NCBI RefSeq assembly: GCF_009937975.1
Contig: NZ_AP018441.1
Span: 124,001 to 188,000, forward strand
Direction: 5' to 3'
From: Undibacterium sp. YM2
Lineage (GTDB): Bacteria; Pseudomonadota; Gammaproteobacteria; Burkholderiales; Burkholderiaceae_D
DNA: 64,000 nt
Shown: in pieces, positions 9,101 to 18,830 of the stretch
Numbering within the stretch: position 1 is the stretch's first letter
How the letters are laid out: each line of letters starts with the position of its first letter
Position numbers and translations under genes: made by a program
Notes under the pieces: model-generated
Told to the model about the DNA's origin: nothing
Databases searched by the model: none
Seen by the model: the letters and a program-made list of their open reading frames with translations, nothing else

Positions 9101-10144
9101 ATGGAAAAGAATCAAGTGGCGACTATCAAGGATGTGGCCCGCCTGGCGGGTGTGGGACTGGGTACGGCATCGCGTGTCGTCAGTGGCAAGGGCTCGGTGT
9201 CTTTGAAGACGCAGGAGCGTGTGCGCAAGGCTATCGCCGAACTGGATTTCCGGCCTTCCCACGCAGCACGCAGCCTCTTGTCTGGCAATTCGCAGATGAT
9301 AGGTGTGTATATCCCTGTGCTCAAGGGTACTTTTTACATGCCCATCCTGCAGTCCATCGATACAGAGTTGCGTCTGGCGGGTTTGCACATGGTGGTTGCA
9401 TTCGGTGTCGGCATAGGCGATGAGCGGCGTCAGGGTGTGGAAGGCATAGAATTCCTGATGGAGCGTGGTTGCGATGGTCTCATCGTCATGAGTAATGTGC
9501 TGACAGATGAAGATTTCTCTATCCTGGGTCAAAAGCGTGACCGCCTGGTTGTACTCAACCACGAATCAGCAACTATTGCTGCCCAGTGCTTTACCGCCGA
9601 CCATGTGCAAGGTGGCGTCATGGCGGCCCGTGCCCTGCTGGAACACAAGCACAAAAAAATTGCAGTGATTGCAGGCCCTTCGACTGCGCCAGATAATGTG
9701 GAAAGGATTAACGGCTTTCTGGCAGAGCTGGCCAGTGCAGGGATTGATACTGCAAGCATGTGGGTAGCCGAGAGCGATTTCTCGCCGGAAGGAGGATGGA
9801 ATTGTGCCAAGGAATTATTGGATTCAGGCCGTCCTTTCACCGCCCTGTTTTGTGCCAATGATGAAATGGCCCTGGGGGCGCTGTCGTACTTCCAGCAAGC
9901 TGGTATTTCAGTGCCGCATGATGTCTCCGTCATTGGTTACGATGACACCATGAGTGCCGCCTATGCAGCACCGCCTTTGACTTCTGTGCATATCCCATGG
10001 CGTGATGTCACGCTCAGTGCATTGAATGAATTGCTGAACCGTTGCTATGGCTTGAAAAGACCTGTGGTGCGCAATTACCCGATTAAAGTCACCATGCGTG
10101 CCTCCCTGGCAAAGCCATCATCGCAACGGCACAAGTCTGTTTGA
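9101..10144 (+). CDS. LacI-family transcriptional repressor
   Basis: DNA-binding repressor of 347 residues. The N-terminal helix-turn-helix TIKDVARLAGVGLGTASRVV (about residues 8-27) and the hinge helix region near residues 48-60 are typical of LacI/GalR proteins. A periplasmic-binding-protein-like sugar-sensing domain follows, with the late motif SVIGYDDT. It lies between the ABC operon and the GH1 gene. Four operators of the TGGAAA-NN-TTTCCA class surround it (4746, 10326, 10717, 12363), so it probably represses the whole beta-glucoside locus until a sugar binds. No operator is evident directly before its own start; it may be read through from the ABC operon. Confidence 0.92.
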   Translation: MEKNQVATIKDVARLAGVGLGTASRVVSGKGSVSLKTQERVRKAIAELDFRPSHAARSLLSGNSQMIGVYIPVLKGTFYMPILQSIDTELRLAGLHMVVAFGVGIGDERRQGVEGIEFLMERGCDGLIVMSNVLTDEDFSILGQKRDRLVVLNHESATIAAQCFTADHVQGGVMAARALLEHKHKKIAVIAGPSTAPDNVERINGFLAELASAGIDTASMWVAESDFSPEGGWNCAKELLDSGRPFTALFCANDEMALGALSYFQQAGISVPHDVSVIGYDDTMSAAYAAPPLTSVHIPWRDVTLSALNELLNRCYGLKRPVVRNYPIKVTMRASLAKPSSQRHKSV

Positions 10145-10325
10145 ATTGCCGGTGAGAATCGCTTGCGCATGGATAAGATTTACTGCCCGGGGTCAGTCGG
10201 CAGGATCTTGAATGGTGAAGAAAAGATAGCTGGTTTTTGGGACAGGATTTGTTGCAAAAATACTGCAAGCAGGCGGGAAGAGAATGAATAGATTTTCTTG
10301 ACTATTCATTTTTTTTATGAAAAGA

Positions 10326-10339
10326 TGGAAACCTTTCCA
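10326..10339. promoter_or_regulatory. LacI-type operator in the repressor-GH1 gap
   Basis: TGGAAACCTTTCCA, with arms TGGAAA and TTTCCA perfectly complementary around a central CC; flanking A and T extend the match by one base on each side. It lies 182 bases after the repressor stop and about 435 bases before the GH1 start. That is too far to be a simple promoter-proximal site for GH1, so it may be an auxiliary operator or control an unannotated transcript. Confidence 0.65.
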
Positions 10340-10713
10340 TGATGTGGATGAAGCAGGACTTTATCTTTGTCTGCATGTTAAGTGGAGCTTTCTCTCTCAG
10401 CTGCTAAATGGCATTGTGAAAGTCGGGGGTGATCAGGTGAACACACTACCCGCATTGATAAAGTAGTGCCTGAAAGCTGGTTATTACGCGACACGGCTAC
10501 CGCAAGGCGGGAGGGGAATTCGTTGACTTGGAAAGGAAAACTGTCTGGGTGGCTGGATAGCAGAAAATACAGGTAGTCTTATTACCTGATCTGCAGAGTC
10601 GCAGGCCAGATGCATTATTGAACCAGAGGGCAAGGGATTCATGGTGGGGGCAAGAGTTCGCAGGAAGTGCATAAAAAAATTCTGAGCAGCCAAACTCAAA
10701 ATTTTTTAATTCA

Positions 10714-10733
10714 ATTTGGAAAGCTTTCCAAAT
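10714..10733. promoter_or_regulatory. LacI-type operator before GH1 gene
   Basis: A perfect 20-base palindrome, ATTTGGAAAGCTTTCCAAAT, whose core TGGAAAGCTTTCCA occupies 10717-10730. It is the best-conserved of the four operator-like sites in the locus and sits 41 bases before the GH1 start, overlapping an AT-rich region expected to hold the promoter. It is a strong candidate binding site for the LacI-family protein encoded at 9101. Confidence 0.8.
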
Positions 10734-10774
10734 AATTTTAAATCAAATCAACTTTAGATTGAGCATGCAAAAAC

Positions 10775-12229
10775 ATGAGTAAAAATCTTCTTCATGCAGT
10801 GCCTGGACTGGTTGCTCAGTTGCACCGCGCAGACTTCAATAGTGATTTCCTGTGGGGTACAGCGACTTCTGCTTACCAGATAGAGGGGGCGGCTGCCACA
10901 GATGGCCGTGTTCCTTCCATCTGGGACAGTTTTTGCGATAAGCCGGGAACCATACGTGACGGCAGCAGCGGTGCAGTAGCCTGTGACCATTATCACCATT
11001 GGTCTGAAGACCTGGATATTGCTCAGAGTCTGGGTAGCAATGCTTACCGTTTTTCCATTTCTTGGCCGCGCATCTTTTCTGGCCCTGGCGGCAAACCAAA
11101 CCCTGAAGGTCTGGCATTTTATTCACGTCTGGTCGATGGCATGCTGGAACGCGGCTTGCAACCCTGGGCCACTCTGTATCACTGGGATTTGCCACAATAC
11201 CTGCAAGACCAGGGCGGCTGGGCATCGCGCGATACCGTGCATGCTTTTGTCGAATTTGCCGATGTCATCACTGAACACCTGGGTGACAGGGTCAAGCACT
11301 GGATCACCCACAATGAACCCTGGTGTACAGCCATGCTGGGTCATGCCGACGGCATACATGCGCCGGGTATCAAAGACTTCAAAATGGCAATCCAGGTTTG
11401 CCATCATGTATTGCTATCGCATGGTCTGGCTACGCCCGTCATACGGGCCAATGTTGCTGACGCGAGAGTGGGTCTGGCGCTGAATCTGCATCCTATCTCT
11501 GCCGCCAGTGACAAGCCTGAGGACTTTGCCGCTGCCCGCCTGCATGATGGCTTGCGCAACCGCTGGTATCTTGATCCCCTGTATGGCCGTGGTTACCCTC
11601 AGGATGTCTGGCAGGCACTGGGAGATCATGCGCCGGTGGTGCACGAAGGTGATCTGCAGGCCATGGCAGTTTCTACTGATTTTCTGGGCGTGAATTTCTA
11701 CTTTCCTGAAATCATAGAACACGCACCCGGTGCATCTCCACTGAACACGCGTCTGGTTGATGCTGTAGGAGTGGAACGCACGGCATTTGGTTGGGAAATT
11801 GCACCAGAAGGCATGACAACTTTGCTAAAACGCATACAGGACGATTATCAGCCGCATGCCATGTACATCACAGAGAATGGTGCAACCTATGATGATTATC
11901 TCGATGCTGATGGTCAGGTCAAGGATGAATTGCGCCGCGATTACCTGATACGCCATCTGCTGGCTGTCAAGGAAGCAATACGCCTGGGTTGCCAGGTCAA
12001 AGGCTATTTCCTCTGGAGCTTGCTGGATAACTTCGAATGGGCAGAGGGCTGTTCACGCAGATTCGGTATTGTATATGTTGATTTCATCACGCAAAAGCGC
12101 ACGCCAAAACTGAGTGCGCATTGGTACCGCGACTTCTTGCTGGGAACAGAAGCAGCAATAGGCGCAACGACTAAGGCAAAGACAGCAGCTGCCGCAACGC
12201 AGCAAAGCCAGGAATCTTCAGCGGCATAG
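10775..12229 (+). CDS. GH1 beta-glucosidase
   Basis: Glycoside hydrolase family 1 enzyme of 484 residues, a retaining beta-glucosidase acting on cellobiose, laminaribiose or aryl glucosides in the cytoplasm (no signal peptide). The acid/base Glu181 is in THNEPWC and the nucleophile Glu367 is in YITENGA. The GH1 N-terminal signature appears as FLWGTATSAYQIEGA near residue 25, and TLYHWDLPQYL near 133 is also typical. The C-terminus carries a low-complexity Ala/Thr tail of about 30 residues beyond the usual end. A LacI-type operator lies 41 bases upstream, so it should be induced together with the ABC importer. Confidence 0.93.
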   Translation: MSKNLLHAVPGLVAQLHRADFNSDFLWGTATSAYQIEGAAATDGRVPSIWDSFCDKPGTIRDGSSGAVACDHYHHWSEDLDIAQSLGSNAYRFSISWPRIFSGPGGKPNPEGLAFYSRLVDGMLERGLQPWATLYHWDLPQYLQDQGGWASRDTVHAFVEFADVITEHLGDRVKHWITHNEPWCTAMLGHADGIHAPGIKDFKMAIQVCHHVLLSHGLATPVIRANVADARVGLALNLHPISAASDKPEDFAAARLHDGLRNRWYLDPLYGRGYPQDVWQALGDHAPVVHEGDLQAMAVSTDFLGVNFYFPEIIEHAPGASPLNTRLVDAVGVERTAFGWEIAPEGMTTLLKRIQDDYQPHAMYITENGATYDDYLDADGQVKDELRRDYLIRHLLAVKEAIRLGCQVKGYFLWSLLDNFEWAEGCSRRFGIVYVDFITQKRTPKLSAHWYRDFLLGTEAAIGATTKAKTAAAATQQSQESSAA

Positions 12230-12362
12230 ATAGACAAAAAGATAGACAAAAAACAGACGCGATCAATATACCCGCGACCTTGCAGGATAAAGCGGCCTGT
12301 ATCTGAATTACATTTTCATTGACAAAAAGAAACGGGGTAGTACTATGTTTTTTCGATAAAAT

Positions 12363-12376
12363 TGGAAACCTTCCCA
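12363..12376. promoter_or_regulatory. LacI-type operator before TonB receptor gene
   Basis: TGGAAACCTTCCCA is a degenerate copy of the TGGAAA-NN-TTTCCA palindrome found three times elsewhere in the locus. It lies 187 bases before the TonB-dependent receptor start. The surrounding gap (12230-12562, 333 bases) also has an AT-rich inverted repeat, AAATATT and AATATTT, just after it, but no other gene. Binding by the LacI protein at 9101 is inference. Confidence 0.6.
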
Positions 12377-12562
12377 TTAAAATATTTGAGTTTGAATATT
12401 TCATTATGGGTGATGCAGGACAGTGTTTTCAGCAGTACATGTGCATGGCGCAAAGACGCCAGCCAAAACAAAAAATACCAGTAAGACGCGCATGCAAGAT
12501 CATGTGCGGACCACGGCGACCGCAAGCGCACGCCGATAACTGAAAAAAATATGGGAGACATG

Positions 12563-15262
12563 ATGTTTCATCAAATAACCAAGCGTACCCTGATCAGCCT
12601 GGCTGTCGCCAGCGTCTGCGCGCAACTGACAACTTATGCATGGGCACAAGATCAGGAAAGCAGCAAAACGGCAGAAGTAGAGAGCAAGTCCAAAGCAAAA
12701 AAATCAGACGCAGATAAGTCCGAAGTGCAGGAAATCACAGTTACCGCTACCCGCCGCGCCACGTCATTGTTAAAAACGCCATTGGCCGTCACTGCCTTTA
12801 GCCAGGAAAAACTGAGCAAGCAAGGCATCACCAATCTGGCTGGCATCTCTGGCGAATTGCCGAACGTGCAGATGGATGGTCAGGCCAATGACTCAGCAGT
12901 CAAGATCACCATACGCGGTATTACCGCCACCAACTTTACCGAGATTGGTGACCCCTCAGCAGGCCTGCATATCGATGGCCTGTATTCGCCACGCCCGCAA
13001 GGCGCGCAGGCTTTGATGTTTGACCTGGACCAGGTAGAAGTCTTGCGTGGTCCACAAGGTACATTGTTTGGTCGTAATTCGACTGCAGGCAGTATCAACA
13101 TCATCCCGGCCAAGCCAGAATTTGGTTCTACCTATGGCAGTGCCTCATTTGAAACCGGCAGCCTGAATCTGCGCAATCTGAATGTCATACAGAATATTGC
13201 CGTCGGTGACAATCTGGCCCTGCGTGCCACCCTGATGAAAGTCACCAGGGACAGCCCGTTCAACCAGATGCAGGATTTCTCGGAAGCGAATATCCCGGCG
13301 CTGGGCTGGAAACCAGATGGTATACCCGACGTGACCCAGCGCTTCAATAGCAAGGTATCCAAGGCAGATGGCTATAATAACCAGAACCAGTGGGCAGGTC
13401 GCCTGGCCGCACGGTTGAAAGTGAACAAGGATCTGGAATGGCAACTCGCCTACGAACACTTTCAGGATTCAGGTGCAGGCTACATAGGCATGCGAGATTG
13501 CGACCAGGCTGCTGGCACACGCTGGGCCTGTGTGCGTGGTCAATATGATGTGCTCATCAATGTGCCTGGTAAAGTGGATATGTCAATTGACACGGTGCGT
13601 TCCAAAGCGTTGTGGAACGTGAACAAGAACACTTCGCTGGAATATGGTTTTGTGTATGCAAACCAAAGGCGTAGCCAGGTGCATGACGATGATGGTGGCG
13701 TCTCGCCCTACGATTTTGAAGTCACAGGCCGCAATCCTGTCGATGGCAACTGGTCAGTCTGGCCTATCTCGGATAACCTCACGCGTACCCTGAATTCCAA
13801 ATACCTGTCCACCGTCCATGAGTTGCAACTGAAGCAGAGCTTTGACAACTGGCAATATGTGGCCGGTGCATTCTGGATGCATGAAAAGAATGCCATCAAC
13901 TTTGGCCAGGAACAGATGCACTATGGTCCTAACAATATCCCTATCAGTCAGTTCTACGCCCAGCCTGACCGTCAGATAGATTCCAAGGCTCTTTTCGCGC
14001 AGGCAGACTGGAAATTCACTCCGGTCTGGACAGCCACGGTAGGTGCACGCTACACACGCGATACCAAGACTGACGTAGGTGGTATGAACTATGGCGGCAA
14101 TAGTTGGGGTGGACAAAGCTATGGCTACTACAATGGCATGTTTGACTATGGCGTTCCAGGTACTGACAGTTACCGCACACCGAATGGCAATCAGATCACA
14201 CCGCAAATGGGTACGCTGGGTGGTGCAGCCGCCTATGCAGGGTATGGTCCTGGCACCAATAATGACCATAGTGACAGCTGGAGCAAAGGCACTTACCGCC
14301 TTGGCTTGCAGGCACAACTGACACCAAGCGACATGGTGTATGCAGCCTTGGCGACCGGTTATAAATCCGGTGGCTTTGGCGACCGTACTAACAAGTGCGG
14401 CCAGACTACCTGCGTGTATGGTGACAACAAGAAAGAGCAGATCACTTACCTGACCTACAAGCCAGAAACCGTCACCAATTTCGAATTGGGCTACAAAGGC
14501 AAATTGCTGGATAACCGCCTGGCCCTGTCCGTGGTTCTGTTCGCCATGCAGTACAAGGACATGCAACAGACTGGCAGCAACTTCCTGGCCAAGGTTACTA
14601 CGCCAGACAACCTGCCTTGTCCTTCATGGGCGCCAACTTGTGACGTGACTACTGCGTGGCAAACCGTCAACGTTGCCAAGGTCAATCTGTCGGGGATAGA
14701 AACCGAGTGGGATTATCGTCCATGGCCGGGTGCCAAACTCGGCGGCTTCTTCAGTTATCTGAAAAGCGTGATCCATGATTATGATTCTTATGATGATGGC
14801 TATGCCTGTGATCAGCGTGCAGAGTTTGGTGCAGTCCCTTGCCCGGCAGTTTATCTGGGTACCGATGACAGGTTGCGTGGCCGCCGTGCCTATAACCTGG
14901 AAGGCAATCAAATGCCGAATGCGCCCAAGTTCACCTTTGGCATGAACTTCTCGCAAGAGTTTGCACTCGACAATGGTTACACGCTGACGCCATGGATAGG
15001 GATGCGTTGGCAAGATAAGGTGTATTTTGACTTGCGCAATTTCGATAACGCCCATATCGGCCTGACGCAAAAAGCTTATGCCAAAGGCGATTTGTCATTG
15101 AAGCTGGTAGCGCCAAATGACAAATGGTTTGTCGAAGCCTACGTGCGTAATTTCACCGATGCCAAGGCCAAGACAAATGGCTGGAATGCAGGTGGTGGGA
15201 AAATGGGAGCGAGTTATATAGACCAGCGCTCTTTTGGCATCAAGGTAGGTGCAAGTTATTAA
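12563..15262 (+). CDS. TonB-dependent receptor, probable glucan/oligosaccharide uptake
   Basis: Outer-membrane receptor of about 899 residues. A signal peptide ends near AWAQDQ. A charged linker is followed by the TonB-box-like EITVTATRR and then the plug domain, with the typical VEVLRGPQGTLFGRNSTAG near residue 150, and a 22-strand barrel ending in SFGIKVGASY. The ATG at 12563 was preferred to those at 12551 and 12560 because GGGAGA precedes it by 4 bases. Its place among GH1, GH16 and GH3 genes and the operator at 12363 suggest import of beta-glucan fragments rather than siderophores. There is no SusD partner, as expected outside Bacteroidota. Confidence 0.9.
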   Translation: MFHQITKRTLISLAVASVCAQLTTYAWAQDQESSKTAEVESKSKAKKSDADKSEVQEITVTATRRATSLLKTPLAVTAFSQEKLSKQGITNLAGISGELPNVQMDGQANDSAVKITIRGITATNFTEIGDPSAGLHIDGLYSPRPQGAQALMFDLDQVEVLRGPQGTLFGRNSTAGSINIIPAKPEFGSTYGSASFETGSLNLRNLNVIQNIAVGDNLALRATLMKVTRDSPFNQMQDFSEANIPALGWKPDGIPDVTQRFNSKVSKADGYNNQNQWAGRLAARLKVNKDLEWQLAYEHFQDSGAGYIGMRDCDQAAGTRWACVRGQYDVLINVPGKVDMSIDTVRSKALWNVNKNTSLEYGFVYANQRRSQVHDDDGGVSPYDFEVTGRNPVDGNWSVWPISDNLTRTLNSKYLSTVHELQLKQSFDNWQYVAGAFWMHEKNAINFGQEQMHYGPNNIPISQFYAQPDRQIDSKALFAQADWKFTPVWTATVGARYTRDTKTDVGGMNYGGNSWGGQSYGYYNGMFDYGVPGTDSYRTPNGNQITPQMGTLGGAAAYAGYGPGTNNDHSDSWSKGTYRLGLQAQLTPSDMVYAALATGYKSGGFGDRTNKCGQTTCVYGDNKKEQITYLTYKPETVTNFELGYKGKLLDNRLALSVVLFAMQYKDMQQTGSNFLAKVTTPDNLPCPSWAPTCDVTTAWQTVNVAKVNLSGIETEWDYRPWPGAKLGGFFSYLKSVIHDYDSYDDGYACDQRAEFGAVPCPAVYLGTDDRLRGRRAYNLEGNQMPNAPKFTFGMNFSQEFALDNGYTLTPWIGMRWQDKVYFDLRNFDNAHIGLTQKAYAKGDLSLKLVAPNDKWFVEAYVRNFTDAKAKTNGWNAGGGKMGASYIDQRSFGIKVGASY

Positions 15263-15271
15263 GCAATGAAG

Positions 15272-15308
15272 ACCTGATGGATGCATGCATCATCCATCAG
15301 GTTTTTTT
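15272..15308 (+). terminator. rho-independent terminator after receptor gene
   Basis: Twelve-base arms ACCTGATGGATG and CATCCATCAGGT around a 7-base loop, followed directly by seven T. It lies 10 bases after the receptor stop and separates it from the GH16 gene, although read-through could still feed the GH16-GH3-glk set. Confidence 0.88.
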
Positions 15309-15338
15309 GATTTTACAATTTGCAAAACGGCAGACAAC

Positions 15339-16169
15339 ATGAAAAAACGAATTTCCTTGCCAGCATGCCTGACTTCCCTGAGTTTATTGCTGCTCACCGC
15401 TTGCGGGGGCAGCAGCAACCTCGTGCAAACGCAAGTCGCACCAAGTTTGCAGCACGGCTGGGAACTGGTCTGGGCCGATGAATTTGCCGCTGACAAGCTG
15501 GATTTGCAGAGCTGGCAGATAGAAACCGGCGGGCACGGCTGGGGTAATCATGAACTGGAAAACTACACAGCCCGCAAGGAAAATCTCAGGCTGGAAAATG
15601 GCATGCTGGTCATCGAGGCCAGGCAAGAAAAATTTGCTGGCAGTGATTACACCTCGGCACGCATCAAGACCGCTGGTTTGCGCGAGTTCACTTATGGCCG
15701 TTTCGAGGCACGTATCAAGATACCCGCAGGCCAGGGTGTCTGGCCTGCATTCTGGCTGCTGGGTACGGAGGCTAGTGTTGCTGGCTGGCCAGAGCGCGGC
15801 GAAATAGACATTATGGAAAACATAGGCAAGGAGCCTGCGACCAGCTATGCCACCCTGCATGGGCCTGGCTATTACGGAGCCACTGGCTTTGGTGGTTCAA
15901 AAAAACTTGTGCAGGGCAAACTGGCTGATGACTTTCACATTTATTCCGTAGAGTGGGATGCGACGCAGATACGCTGGTATCTTGATGGTCAGCTATATCA
16001 TCAGGCCAGCCCCGCGACCGTGCCGGGAAAGTGGGTATTTGACCATGGATTTTTCATTGTACTGAATCTTGCCATAGGTGGTGATTGGCCAGGCGCGCCG
16101 GATGCAAATACCATATTCCCGCAACAGATGCTGGTAGATTATGTGCGCGTATATAAAAGAAAAACATGA
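15339..16169 (+). CDS. GH16 lipoprotein, endo-beta-1,3-glucanase-like
   Basis: Glycoside hydrolase family 16 enzyme of 276 residues, of the laminarinase/lichenase kind that cuts beta-1,3 or mixed beta-1,3/1,4 glucans. The catalytic motif GEIDIMEN gives nucleophile Glu155, assisting Asp157 and acid/base Glu160. A lipoprotein signal with lipobox LLTAC (lipidated Cys22) anchors it, probably in the outer membrane. I start at 15339, giving MKKRISLPAC, rather than the longer frame beginning at 15285, which overlaps the terminator. It probably produces oligosaccharides for the TonB receptor upstream and the GH3 enzyme downstream. Confidence 0.92.
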   Translation: MKKRISLPACLTSLSLLLLTACGGSSNLVQTQVAPSLQHGWELVWADEFAADKLDLQSWQIETGGHGWGNHELENYTARKENLRLENGMLVIEARQEKFAGSDYTSARIKTAGLREFTYGRFEARIKIPAGQGVWPAFWLLGTEASVAGWPERGEIDIMENIGKEPATSYATLHGPGYYGATGFGGSKKLVQGKLADDFHIYSVEWDATQIRWYLDGQLYHQASPATVPGKWVFDHGFFIVLNLAIGGDWPGAPDANTIFPQQMLVDYVRVYKRKT

Positions 16170-16256
16170 ACGCAAAGATTCGACGTATAAACTAAGTACC
16201 ATCAATAAAGAGACAAAAGCGAATCAGCAGATTCCTTCCATAATAAAGAGCAAACC

Positions 16257-18830
16257 ATGATGAAATTGAAGCGTAAGAGTATACATATCAGTTCTGCCAT
16301 CCTGCTGGCATATGGAGCAAGCCACGCCTTTGCGGCAGACACGGCAAATCAGTACGGACCGGGCAAGATGCCTGACAAGAATCTGGCAGTGTGGCCGCAA
16401 GTCCAGAGCGTCATCCGCAAAGACCCGGATATCGAGGCAAAGGTCGCGGCTATCGTCGCAGGTATGACGCTGGAACAAAAAATAGGCCAGATGACGCAAC
16501 CAGAAATCAAGGCCATTACACCGGATGACGTACGCCGCTATTACCTGGGCTCTGTCCTGAATGGCGGCGGTAGCTGGCCAGACCGCAATAACAAACATGG
16601 TACTGCGGCTGACTGGGTTGCCCTGGCAGATAAATATTATGAAGCTTCAATGGCGACTGACATGGCTGTCAAAGTGCCGGTGGTCTGGGGCATAGACGCG
16701 ATACATGGTAATAGCAATGTGTATGGTGCGACCCTGTTCCCGCACAATATCGGCCTGGGTGCCGCGCACAATCCGCAACTGGCGGCGCAGATAGGCCGCT
16801 CCATGGGCAAGTCTGTGCGAGCCACCGGCATCGCCTGGGTGTTTGGCCCTACGCTGGCGGTAGTGCGTGATGACAGATGGGGCCGCACTTATGAAAGTTT
16901 TTCTGAAGACGGTGCACTGGTGCGTCAGTATGCGGGTGAATATGTCAAAGGCTTGCAGGGCTCCTTCATGGATGATGGCAATGTGATTGCCACTGCCAAG
17001 CATTTCATGGGCGATGGCGGCACTGATCAGGGCAAGGACAGGGGTGTGAATCTGTCCAGCAACGCGCAGATGCTCAATACGCATGCGCAAGGCTATCTGA
17101 CAGCACTGGCAGCAGGCGCACAAACTGTGATGGCATCCTACAATAGCTGGAACGATAAAGCCTCAGGCGCAGATTACGGCAAAATGCACGGCAGCAAGGC
17201 GCTGCTGACTGATGTACTCAAAACAAAAATGGGCTTTGATGGCTTTATCGTCACCGACTGGAATGGCATAGCAGAAGTACCCGGCTGCCGCAATGACAGT
17301 TGCGCACAAGCGATCAATGCCGGCATAGACATGGTCATGGTACCGGATGACTGGAAAGCCTTCATCAGCAATACCATAGCCCAGGTCAAGTCTGGCGAGA
17401 TACCCATGAGCAGGATAGATGATGCAGTAACCCGCATCATCCGCGTCAAATTACGCACTGGCCTGTTCGGCAAAAAACCCTCCGACAATACCTATGCAGG
17501 CAAGCAGGATGCCCTGCAAGACCGTGAGCTGGCCAGACAGGCCGTGCGCGAATCCCTGGTCTTGTTGAAGAATGATGGCGCGACACTGCCATTGGCAAGC
17601 AACAAGAAAATCCTGGTGGTCGGCAAGACTGCGGACGATATCTCCAACCAGACTGGTGGCTGGTCACTGACCTGGCAGGGTACGGATAACAAGAATGCAG
17701 ACTTCCCGAATGCTGACTCGATACTGACAGGCATAAAGGCTGCCGTGGGTGATGCCAATGTGGAATTCAGTGCCGATGCCAAGGGTGTTGATGTCAGCCG
17801 CTTTGATGCCGTGATTGCCGTCATCGGTGAAACACCATACGCAGAAATGTATGGTGATATAGGCCCCTCCGGTAATTTGCGTCATAGCAGCCGCTACCCG
17901 GAAGACCTGGCGGTGTTGCAGGCCGTGGCTGGCAAGGGCAAGCCCGTTGTCACGCTGTTTGTCTCTGGCCGCCCTCTATACGTGAATGACCTCATGAACC
18001 TGTCAGACAGCTTCGTTGCCGCCTGGCTGCCAGGTTCAGAAGGCAAGGGCGTGGCCGATGTCTTGTTCCGTGCTGCAGATGGCAAAGTGGCGCATGACTT
18101 CAAGGGCACACTGTCATTCTCATGGCCCAAGTCTGTCTGCCAGGCCAGTTTGAATTTTGATGATGCGAATTACTCACCGCTGTTCAAGTTAGGCTATGGC
18201 CTCACGTATACCAGCAAGAGTAAATTGGGTAGGCTTGACAGCAAATACCCGTCCGGTGGCTGTGGTGTAACGAATGCCTACCCAGTATTCAGTCAGGCTG
18301 ACCGTGCGACTTATCCTCTGTATGTTGTCAGTGGCAATGAGCAGCAGGCAGTGGGATCAGACCTGAACCGTGTATTGAATATGAAAGGCATTAGCGTACA
18401 AACCTCACAAGTGAATAGTCAACAAGATGCCAAGCTCGTGAGCTGGAGTGGTGCAGCGCGCGTGGAAGCCCGCGCAGCGCAAGGCAAAGCCATACCTGCC
18501 TTCGCTACAAAAGATGGTGCATTGAGCTTTGACACTATCGTGGCTACCGTACCTGCTGGCACGGTCAGTTTGTCCATGCAATGTGGTAATCATTGCAGCG
18601 CCAGTGTGGATGTGACCGAAGCGTTCAAACGCCTCGCAGGCAAAAAAGAAAAGCAGACGATCAAAGTTCCCCTGTCCTGCTTCACTGGCAAAGGTCTCAA
18701 GCTGACTAATGTCGATATTCCATTTGCCATCAGCAGTAATGCAGCTTTCAGTGCTGCCTTTACGAATATACAGATAGTCGGTGGCGCAGCCAAAGAACCG
18801 GACGTCTTGAGTTGCGCAGAGCTGAAATGA
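16257..18830 (+). CDS. GH3 exo-beta-glucosidase (ExoP-like)
   Basis: Exported glycoside hydrolase family 3 enzyme of 857 residues that releases glucose from beta-1,3/1,4 gluco-oligosaccharides. A signal peptide ends near SHAFAAD. The (beta/alpha)8 domain carries AKHFMGDGGTDQGKDRG, and the nucleophile Asp334 is in IVTDWNG. The second alpha/beta-sandwich domain has RESLVLLKND, and a C-terminal beta-rich extension of about 170 residues matches the ExoP-type group. Its TGA overlaps the glucokinase ATG (ATGA). With GH16, GH1 and glucokinase it completes a path from polymer to glucose-6-phosphate. Confidence 0.93.
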   Translation: MMKLKRKSIHISSAILLAYGASHAFAADTANQYGPGKMPDKNLAVWPQVQSVIRKDPDIEAKVAAIVAGMTLEQKIGQMTQPEIKAITPDDVRRYYLGSVLNGGGSWPDRNNKHGTAADWVALADKYYEASMATDMAVKVPVVWGIDAIHGNSNVYGATLFPHNIGLGAAHNPQLAAQIGRSMGKSVRATGIAWVFGPTLAVVRDDRWGRTYESFSEDGALVRQYAGEYVKGLQGSFMDDGNVIATAKHFMGDGGTDQGKDRGVNLSSNAQMLNTHAQGYLTALAAGAQTVMASYNSWNDKASGADYGKMHGSKALLTDVLKTKMGFDGFIVTDWNGIAEVPGCRNDSCAQAINAGIDMVMVPDDWKAFISNTIAQVKSGEIPMSRIDDAVTRIIRVKLRTGLFGKKPSDNTYAGKQDALQDRELARQAVRESLVLLKNDGATLPLASNKKILVVGKTADDISNQTGGWSLTWQGTDNKNADFPNADSILTGIKAAVGDANVEFSADAKGVDVSRFDAVIAVIGETPYAEMYGDIGPSGNLRHSSRYPEDLAVLQAVAGKGKPVVTLFVSGRPLYVNDLMNLSDSFVAAWLPGSEGKGVADVLFRAADGKVAHDFKGTLSFSWPKSVCQASLNFDDANYSPLFKLGYGLTYTSKSKLGRLDSKYPSGGCGVTNAYPVFSQADRATYPLYVVSGNEQQAVGSDLNRVLNMKGISVQTSQVNSQQDAKLVSWSGAARVEARAAQGKAIPAFATKDGALSFDTIVATVPAGTVSLSMQCGNHCSASVDVTEAFKRLAGKKEKQTIKVPLSCFTGKGLKLTNVDIPFAISSNAAFSAAFTNIQIVGGAAKEPDVLSCAELK

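Larger units (their letters stand above)
10145..10774. other. 630-base intergenic region with two operators
   Basis: Long non-coding gap between the LacI repressor gene and the GH1 gene. It contains two LacI-type operators, at 10326-10339 and 10714-10733, nearly 390 bases apart. A tract of eight T follows GACTATTCATT just before the first operator. Only a poor 71-codon frame on the minus strand is present and I do not call it a gene. A regulatory RNA or a DNA loop between the two operators is possible, but nothing in the sequence proves either. Confidence 0.5.

Noticed and set aside
10484..10699. 71-codon frame on the minus strand in the repressor-GH1 gap
   Set aside because: It has no ribosome binding site, no family likeness and a composition unlike neighbouring proteins; the gap is better explained as regulatory.
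13754..14566. 270-codon minus-strand frame
   Set aside because: Antisense shadow of the TonB-dependent receptor gene, whose domains are continuous on the plus strand.
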